Positions 58,150-64,000 of a stretch of DNA of 64,000 nt are shown here, one piece after another; the first letter of the stretch is position 1, and each line of letters starts with the position of its first letter. The notes beneath the pieces were generated by a model. That model was not told the origin of the DNA and ran no database searches. It was given only the letters and a program-made list of their open reading frames with translations. The stretch is taken from positions 62,001-126,000 of the forward strand of contig NZ_RKLP01000003.1 in assembly GCF_004011865.1 (NCBI RefSeq), in the 5' to 3' direction. The stretch is from Prescottella agglutinans. GTDB taxonomy: Bacteria; Actinomycetota; Actinomycetes; Mycobacteriales; Mycobacteriaceae. The position numbers and the translations under genes are program-made.

Positions 58150-58160
58150 GTGAGGTTTGG

Positions 58161-59121
<961 letters not shown>

Positions 59122-59136
59122 TGCCGGCCGCGACGG

Positions 59137-59592
59137 CTAGGGGGTCGCGAACGCGAGGCCGACTCCGAGGACCGGTGGTGCGGTGACGAAATGCCCGCCG
59201 AGTGGGGCGTTGCCCTCGTAGTGGGATTTCGGCATCCGGTAGATCTGGGCGAAGGACTGCGGCGGGTAGGTGACGCCGATGAACTCGTCCGCGGGCAGGG
59301 CGCCCACGACGACGAACTTCACCGTCGGCGAGGACAGCTGTTCCGGGTCGTGCACCACGCGGTACACCACGCCGCGGGTGGTGTCGTAGTGGGCGTAGTC
59401 GCGCACCGCCTCCACGATCGTCGCGCCCCGGTCGAACGCGGCACGCAGCCCCGGCGCGGCGATCGACGCGGATCCGCTCGTGATCGAGCTCGGCGGGATC
59501 GGTTGCGGGCCAACTTCCTCGGCACCGGCGACGGGCGCGGCGACGGCGCCGAGTGCGACCGCGACAGCGGCCGCGGTGACGATTCTTCTCAC
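59137..59592 (-). CDS. Exported protein of unknown function, 151 aa
   Basis: A classic signal peptide (residues 1-24, MRRIVTAAAVAVALGAVAAP, cleavage near AGA-EE). The mature part is about 127 residues with no cysteine; it contains YAHYDTTRGVVYRVV and VGALPADEFIGVTYPPQSFAQIYRMP, mixed alpha/beta, not recognised. Convergent with thiG, 15 bp away. Function unknown. Confidence 0.7.
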   Translation of the reverse strand: MRRIVTAAAVAVALGAVAAPVAGAEEVGPQPIPPSSITSGSASIAAPGLRAAFDRGATIVEAVRDYAHYDTTRGVVYRVVHDPEQLSSPTVKFVVVGALPADEFIGVTYPPQSFAQIYRMPKSHYEGNAPLGGHFVTAPPVLGVGLAFATP

Positions 59593-59790
59593 GAGTCCTC
59601 CTCCTAGGGGGCCGGCTCTCCCGTGGTTCGGCGGAGTCGTCCCCTCTGTCGTGTCGGCCGGTGCGGAGCGTTACGGGAGGTCCGTCCGCGCCACGCCGAT
59701 AACGGAATGATCGAAAATCCCGGAGGTCGGGGCGTTGCGCCCTAGGCTGGGTGAGGCCAGGTCGGTTTCGCTGCTGCGATAGGACGTGCC

Positions 59791-60333
59791 ATGTCGACGA
59801 TGCTGAACGCAGATCTCCTCCGACTCCTCCGCTCGGATGTCGTGGCGTGGAACGCCCGACGCGATGAATTGCCCGATGCGCCAGACCTTCACGGTCTGGA
59901 CTTGTCGGGAGCGGACCTCGCCGGGGCCAATCTCACCGGTGCCAACCTGGTCGGCGCCGACCTCTCGGGTGCGGACCTGACAGCTGCCGAGTTCGGCGGC
60001 GCCGACATGACCGGAGCCAACCTCTCCGGGGCGGTGGCCGCGGACGCGGACTTCAGCAAGGCGTACCTGACGAACGCGAAGCTGACCGGGGCGGTGCTCA
60101 CGCTGTCGTTCCTGACATCGACGTACCTGGCCCACGCGAACCTGGCCGGGGCCGACCTGTCGGGTGCGTACATGACGGGTGCGCATCTCGAGGACGCCGA
60201 CCTGACCGGGGCTCGGTTGGCGGGCGCGTACCTCGCGCACGCCGATCTGACGGGTGCATTGCTCTCGACGGCCGACGTGAGCGGTGCGGACCTGACCGAC
60301 GTGCGGATGCCGGACGGCGCCGTCCGGGCCTGA
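59791..60333 (+). CDS. Pentapeptide-repeat protein, 180 aa
   Basis: After ~30 residues the chain is nearly all pentapeptides of the A(D/N)LxG type (LSGADLAGANLTGANLVGAD and so on), about 25 units, which fold as a right-handed quadrilateral beta helix. There are small breaks around 75-105. Similar proteins include MfpA/Qnr, which mimic DNA and protect gyrase from quinolones, but many have other or unknown roles. The MfpA C-terminal dimer part is not obvious. Single gene. Confidence 0.88.
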   Translation: MSTMLNADLLRLLRSDVVAWNARRDELPDAPDLHGLDLSGADLAGANLTGANLVGADLSGADLTAAEFGGADMTGANLSGAVAADADFSKAYLTNAKLTGAVLTLSFLTSTYLAHANLAGADLSGAYMTGAHLEDADLTGARLAGAYLAHADLTGALLSTADVSGADLTDVRMPDGAVRA

Positions 60334-60443
60334 CCGGGGTGATCCCCGACACGGTCTCGGGGTGGACGTCATCCCAGGGTATGACTCGGGTGTAGACCGG
60401 AGACCGATGCGCAGGTAGGGGCGTTTCGGGCAGAGTGGTCCTC

Positions 60444-61400
60444 ATGATTGAAGTGAGGGGACTGACGAAGACCTACGGGTCGACGAGAGCGGTGGACGAT
60501 CTCACGTTCGCCGTGAAGCCCGGAATCGTCACCGGCTTCCTCGGCCCGAACGGTGCCGGCAAGTCGACGACCATGCGGATGATCCTCGGCCTCGACAAGC
60601 CGACGTCGGGCACCGCACTGATCGAGGGCGTGCCGTACCACCAGCTCAAGCAGCCGCTGCGCACCGTCGGCGCGCTGCTCGACGCCAAGTGGGTGCACCC
60701 GAACCGTTCGGCCAAGGCGCACCTGCAGTGGATGGCGGCGGCCAACTCGCTGCCGATGTCGCGCGTCGACGAGGTCCTGCGCCTCGTCGGCCTGACGGAG
60801 GTCGCGGGCAAGAAGGCCGGCGGCTTCTCGCTGGGCATGTCGCAGCGGCTGGGCCTGGCGGGCGCGCTGCTGGGCGATCCCAAGGTGCTGCTCTTCGACG
60901 AGCCGGTCAACGGTCTCGACCCCGAGGGCATCGTGTGGATCCGCAAGTTCATGCAGAGCCTGGCCGCGGAGGGCCGCACGGTCCTGGTCTCGAGCCACCT
61001 CCTGTCGGAGATGTCGCTGACCGCAGAGCATCTCATCGTGATCGGCCGCGGTCGGTTGATCGCCGACACGAGCGTCAAGGACTTCGTCGACCGTGCGTCG
61101 GAATCGTCGGTGCGGGTGCGCAGCCCACAGCTCGACGCCCTGCGCGGCGTGCTCACGGCGCAGGGCTTCGCGGTCCGCGACGACGCGGGCGTCGACCATC
61201 AGTCGGCGCTGGTCGTGTCCGGAGTCAAGACCGACGACATCGGCGCGCTCGCCGGGGCCAACGGAATCGTGCTGCACGAGTTGTCGTCTCAGCGCGGCTC
61301 GCTCGAGGACGCGTTCATGAAGCTCACCGGCGACGACGTGCAGTACCACGCTCAGATCGCCGGAGCAGCCGGGCAGAACATGGGAGGTGCGCTCGGATGA
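60444..61400 (+). CDS. ABC transporter ATP-binding protein
   Basis: 318 residues. Walker A GPNGAGKST (~35-43), the signature SLGMSQRL in place of LSGGQ (common in bacitracin-type exporters), Walker B VLLFDEP, and the H-loop VLVSSHLL. The C-terminal ~95 residues are an extra domain typical of DrrA/CcmA-like ATPases. It works with the permease that overlaps it (ATGA). Cargo unknown; antibiotic or lipid export is possible. Confidence 0.93.
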   Translation: MIEVRGLTKTYGSTRAVDDLTFAVKPGIVTGFLGPNGAGKSTTMRMILGLDKPTSGTALIEGVPYHQLKQPLRTVGALLDAKWVHPNRSAKAHLQWMAAANSLPMSRVDEVLRLVGLTEVAGKKAGGFSLGMSQRLGLAGALLGDPKVLLFDEPVNGLDPEGIVWIRKFMQSLAAEGRTVLVSSHLLSEMSLTAEHLIVIGRGRLIADTSVKDFVDRASESSVRVRSPQLDALRGVLTAQGFAVRDDAGVDHQSALVVSGVKTDDIGALAGANGIVLHELSSQRGSLEDAFMKLTGDDVQYHAQIAGAAGQNMGGALG

Positions 61401-62149
61401 GCGTGTTGAATGCAGAGCGCATCAAGCTCACGTCCACCAAGTCGCCGATGTGGTGCAGCCTCATCGCTGTGGTCGCCAGTGTCGGCCTCGCGGCGGTCAT
61501 GGGCATCGCCTACAAGTCCCTCGTGGAGTCGGATGCCGAATCGCTGGGCGAGTTCACCGCGGCGTACACCCAGCTCGGGGCCGTCCAGTTCGGGTCGATG
61601 CTGGTGATGATCATGGCGGCACTCGCCGTGACCACCGAGTACCGATTCGGCGTCATCCGCACCACGTTCCAGGCGATCCCGAACCGCACCCAGGTGATCG
61701 CGGGCAAGGCCCTCCTGCTGGCGATCATCGCCGGCGTCCTCGGACTGGTCATCGCGCTGGCGTCGTACTTCGTGGCGCAGGCGACGGCCGGCGTGACGCT
61801 GGACCTCGGCGCGGACAGCAATGCTCGTGAACTCTTCGGTATCCCGATCTACTACGCACTCCTGGCAGTCCTCGCGGTCGGTGTCGGCACGCTGATCCGC
61901 CAGTCGGCGGGTGCGATCTCGCTGCTGCTGCTGTGGCCGCTGGTGATCGAGAGCTTCGCGACGATGATCCCCAAGGTGGGCAAGTACATCGGGGAGTTCG
62001 GCCCCTTCAACAACATCGCCCACTTCCTCGGGTCGGGTGCGACGTTCGACTTCCGCTGGGGTCCGTGGGGTTCGCTGCTCTACTTCGCGGCGTTCGTCGC
62101 GATCGTGTTCGGCGCCGCCCTGTTCGCGGTGAACAAGCGCGACGCCTGA
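61397..62149 (+). CDS. ABC transporter permease (ABC-2 type)
   Basis: 250 residues with about six membrane helices: ~20-40, 65-85, 105-130, 150-170, 175-195 and 225-243. The NAERIKLTSTKSPMW N-terminus is the usual coupling part of these ABC-2-like permeases. Start overlaps the ATPase stop by four bases. It should form a homodimer with two ATPase subunits. A strong terminator follows. Confidence 0.88.
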   Translation: MSVLNAERIKLTSTKSPMWCSLIAVVASVGLAAVMGIAYKSLVESDAESLGEFTAAYTQLGAVQFGSMLVMIMAALAVTTEYRFGVIRTTFQAIPNRTQVIAGKALLLAIIAGVLGLVIALASYFVAQATAGVTLDLGADSNARELFGIPIYYALLAVLAVGVGTLIRQSAGAISLLLLWPLVIESFATMIPKVGKYIGEFGPFNNIAHFLGSGATFDFRWGPWGSLLYFAAFVAIVFGAALFAVNKRDA

Positions 62150-62164
62150 GTCGCTTCCGCCAGT

Positions 62165-62200
62165 GAGGGCCCCGCACCGTTCCGACGGTGCGGGGCCCTC
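62165..62200 (+). terminator. Intrinsic terminator after the ABC genes
   Basis: Arms 62165-62179 and 62186-62200 form a perfect 15-bp stem around a 6-nt loop; GGCGTTTTCG follows, giving the only hairpin in the window with a real T-run. Confidence 0.9.
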
Positions 62201-62252
62201 GGCGTTTTCGGTGCCCCGGCCACCGGTGCCGTGATCGGCTACGCTTCGGCAC

Positions 62253-63710
62253 ATGCGCACGACGGTGGGATTCGTCACCGTGATCGCCGGCGCGCTGCTG
62301 TTGTCGGGATGCGGTGATCCCGACGACCTCGGCCCGCCGGTGGACGGCCCCGGCCTGGCCGCGGCGATCGACACCGACGCGGTGATCGGCGACCTCGAGC
62401 AACTTCAGCGCATCGCGGACGACAACGGCGGTAACCGCGCGGCAGGCACCCCCGGCTACGACGCGAGCGTCGACTACGTCGTCGACCAGCTCGAGCAGGC
62501 CGGATTCGATGTCGACACACCGGAGTTCGCCGTCGACATCTTCCACGCGACGACGCAGACACTGCAGGTGTCGGGGCGCCAGGTGCCGGTGCAGGCGCTG
62601 ACGTACTCGCCGTCCACCCCGGCGGGTGGACTGACCGCCCCGCTGGTGCCGGTGCCGTCGGACGACACTCCGGGCTGCGACGACACCGACTACGCCGGCC
62701 TGGACGTGACCGGCGCGGTGGTGCTGGTCGATCGCGGTGCCTGCCCGTTCGCGCAGAAGCAGCAGGTGGCTGCCGAGCGCGGCGCCGCGGCGATGCTGGT
62801 CGCCAACAACGTGGACGGGCCCCTGACCGGCGGCACGTTGGGCAGCAAGGACGACGCCCGGATCCCCACCGGCGGCGTCGGCAAGGCGGACGGCGCTGCG
62901 CTGCGCCAGGGTGGCGACGTCACGCTCGCGCTCGACACGACCGTCGAATCGGCCAAGTCCCGCAACGTGATTGCCCAGACGCGGACCGGCGCGTCGGACG
63001 ACGTGGTGATGGTCGGCGCGCACCTCGACTCGGTGCCGGAGGGGCCGGGCGTCAACGACGACGGCTCGGGCGTGGCGACGCTGCTCGAGGCGGCCCGGCG
63101 ACTCGGCGCGACGCCGAACGCCACCAACGCGGTGCGGTTCGCGTTCTGGGGCGCCGAGGAGGAGGGGCTGAACGGTTCCCAGGCGTACGTGGACGGCCTC
63201 GACGACACGGCCCGCGCCGACATCGCGATGTACCTGAACTTCGACATGGTCGGCTCGCACAACGCCGGCTACTTCGTCTACGACGGGGACGATTCGGACC
63301 GGACGGGCGAGGGGCCGGGGCCGGAGGGTTCGGCGGGTATCGAGCGCACGTTCGGCGCGATCCTGCTGCAACTGGGCATCTCGCCGGAGGGCACGGACTT
63401 CGACGGACGTTCGGACTACGGACCGTTCATCGCGACCGGCATTCCCTCGGGCGGATTGTTCACCGGCGCGGAGGAAGCAAAAACCGCAGTTCAGGCCGAC
63501 AAGTGGGGTGGGGATCCCGGCGCCGGATTCGACCCGAACTACCACACCGCTCAGGACACGCTGGCGAACGTGGACCGCGCGGCGCTGGCCGTGAACGCCG
63601 AGGCCGTGGGGTACGGAATCGGGCATTACGCGCAGTCGATCGAGGGGCCCAACGGCGTGCCGGGGGCGGGTGACGAGCGCTCCGCGGCCCGCGCCGAAAC
63701 CGGGAAGTAG
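62253..63710 (+). CDS. lpqL: M28-family aminopeptidase lipoprotein (LpqL type)
   Basis: 485 residues. Lipobox LLLSGC (Cys ~20). A protease-associated (PA) domain is inserted at ~125-220 (VVLVDRGACPFAQKQQVAAERGAAAML). The M28 zinc ligands and catalytic acids are in place: HLDSVPEGPGVNDDGSG, WGAEEEGL, NFDMVGS and YHTAQDTL. It should release N-terminal residues outside the cell. Same position relative to thiG as Rv0418 in M. tuberculosis, although four genes are inserted here. Confidence 0.9.
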   Translation: MRTTVGFVTVIAGALLLSGCGDPDDLGPPVDGPGLAAAIDTDAVIGDLEQLQRIADDNGGNRAAGTPGYDASVDYVVDQLEQAGFDVDTPEFAVDIFHATTQTLQVSGRQVPVQALTYSPSTPAGGLTAPLVPVPSDDTPGCDDTDYAGLDVTGAVVLVDRGACPFAQKQQVAAERGAAAMLVANNVDGPLTGGTLGSKDDARIPTGGVGKADGAALRQGGDVTLALDTTVESAKSRNVIAQTRTGASDDVVMVGAHLDSVPEGPGVNDDGSGVATLLEAARRLGATPNATNAVRFAFWGAEEEGLNGSQAYVDGLDDTARADIAMYLNFDMVGSHNAGYFVYDGDDSDRTGEGPGPEGSAGIERTFGAILLQLGISPEGTDFDGRSDYGPFIATGIPSGGLFTGAEEAKTAVQADKWGGDPGAGFDPNYHTAQDTLANVDRAALAVNAEAVGYGIGHYAQSIEGPNGVPGAGDERSAARAETGK

Positions 63711-63762
63711 ACGACACCCGGCACTTCTGCGAGATGCCGCACCCGCGATTATTCTTGCCGGG

Positions 63763-64000
63763 GTGAGTGACGACTCGCAGGGCGACGACACCACCCCGGA
63801 ACTGCCTCAGGCGTGTTCCGGTGCCGAGAGCGGGCCCGCCAGGGTCGCGAAGTGGATGCGTGACGCGGACCGGCAGCCGCAACTCGTGGACGCCGTCCGG
63901 CGCATCCGCCGGTCGCTGCCGGGGGATCCTTCGTTCGGTGATCCGCTGTCGACGACCGGTCCGGGTGGGGCGCGGGCGGCCGCGCGGATGATCGACACCG
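63763..64000 (+). CDS. Truncated gene at window edge, unidentified
   Basis: Starts at a GTG and runs 79 codons to the edge with no stop. The visible N-terminus is acidic, then VAKWMRDADRQPQLVDAVRRIRRSLPGDPSFGDPL (quoted in parts: VAKWMRDAD; DAVRRIRRSLPGD) and GGARAAARMIDT. I have a faint recollection of such N-termini in actinobacterial adenylate/guanylate cyclase-domain proteins, but no domain can be shown here. No confident function. Confidence 0.5.
   Translation, partial: MSDDSQGDDTTPELPQACSGAESGPARVAKWMRDADRQPQLVDAVRRIRRSLPGDPSFGDPLSTTGPGGARAAARMIDT

Overview
The window is GC-rich actinobacterial DNA, most likely from Rhodococcus/Prescottella or a close mycolate-producing relative. Markers of that group are a mycolyltransferase-type esterase (37698-38696), a mycothiol-dependent formaldehyde dehydrogenase (11028-12116), F420-dependent glucose-6-phosphate dehydrogenase (40149-41162) and PknG (47727-49967). 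The order fgd-(…)-pta-ackA-(ctaD)-pknG-glnH-glnX-mutT3-(…)-thiE-thiO-thiS-thiG-(…)-M28 lipoprotein follows Mycobacterium tuberculosis Rv0407-Rv0418, and purT-rhodanese-metZ follows Rv0389-Rv0391. The genus call is inference. No insertion sequence, prophage, CRISPR array or canonical tRNA was seen.

Layout. (1) 1-9.7 kb: nitrogen metabolism. It has a truncated FAD oxidoreductase, a divergent ammonium transporter, and an operon on the minus strand coding a type III glutamine synthetase, a class II amidotransferase, a GXGXG-domain protein and an FMN glutamate-synthase-like protein, ended by a hairpin and followed by an XRE-cupin regulator. Inside this block sits a TROVE (Ro60-like) protein gene. 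Its upstream region folds like a bacterial Y RNA with a permuted tRNA mimic, which is the most interesting feature of the window. (2) 9.7-13.5 kb: a CG0192-like protein, the mycothiol formaldehyde dehydrogenase with its overlapping metallo-hydrolase, and a LuxR regulator carrying its own histidine-kinase-like ATPase domain. (3) 13.6-18.4 kb: two exported Ig-like proteins sharing a C-terminal tail, a small membrane protein and a MocR regulator. (4) 18.4-28.9 kb: AMACR-type racemase, VOC and hydrolase genes, purT, an amidohydrolase, FprA, rhodanese-metZ, and a PhnP-like/CobU fusion that seems to start with ATC. (5) 29-35.5 kb: flavin oxidoreductase, large BTAD-ATPase regulator and MFS exporter, a possible small accessory cluster. 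(6) 35.7-45.7 kb: serine esterase, HAD phosphatase, mycolyltransferase, a nine-residue-repeat protein joined to an RDD protein, then fgd, SUFU, a Ddn-like protein, pta and ackA. (7) 45.7-64 kb: ctaD, the PknG-GlnH-GlnX amino-acid sensing operon, MutT3, F420/PPOX protein, GT87 mannosyltransferase-like protein, the TPP-riboswitch-controlled thiamine genes facing thiE, a pentapeptide-repeat protein, an ABC transporter, an M28 lipoprotein peptidase and a truncated gene.

How the genes work together. The 1-9.7 kb block probably takes up ammonium and moves nitrogen through glutamine or gamma-glutamyl amides; GlnR-like half-sites precede both the transporter and the synthetase. PknG, GlnH and GlnX form a known route from extracellular Asp/Glu to control of the TCA cycle and glutamate synthesis. 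Pta-AckA handles acetyl-phosphate. Fgd supplies reduced F420 that the Ddn-like and PPOX-like proteins could use. Long perfect intergenic hairpins separate most transcription units.
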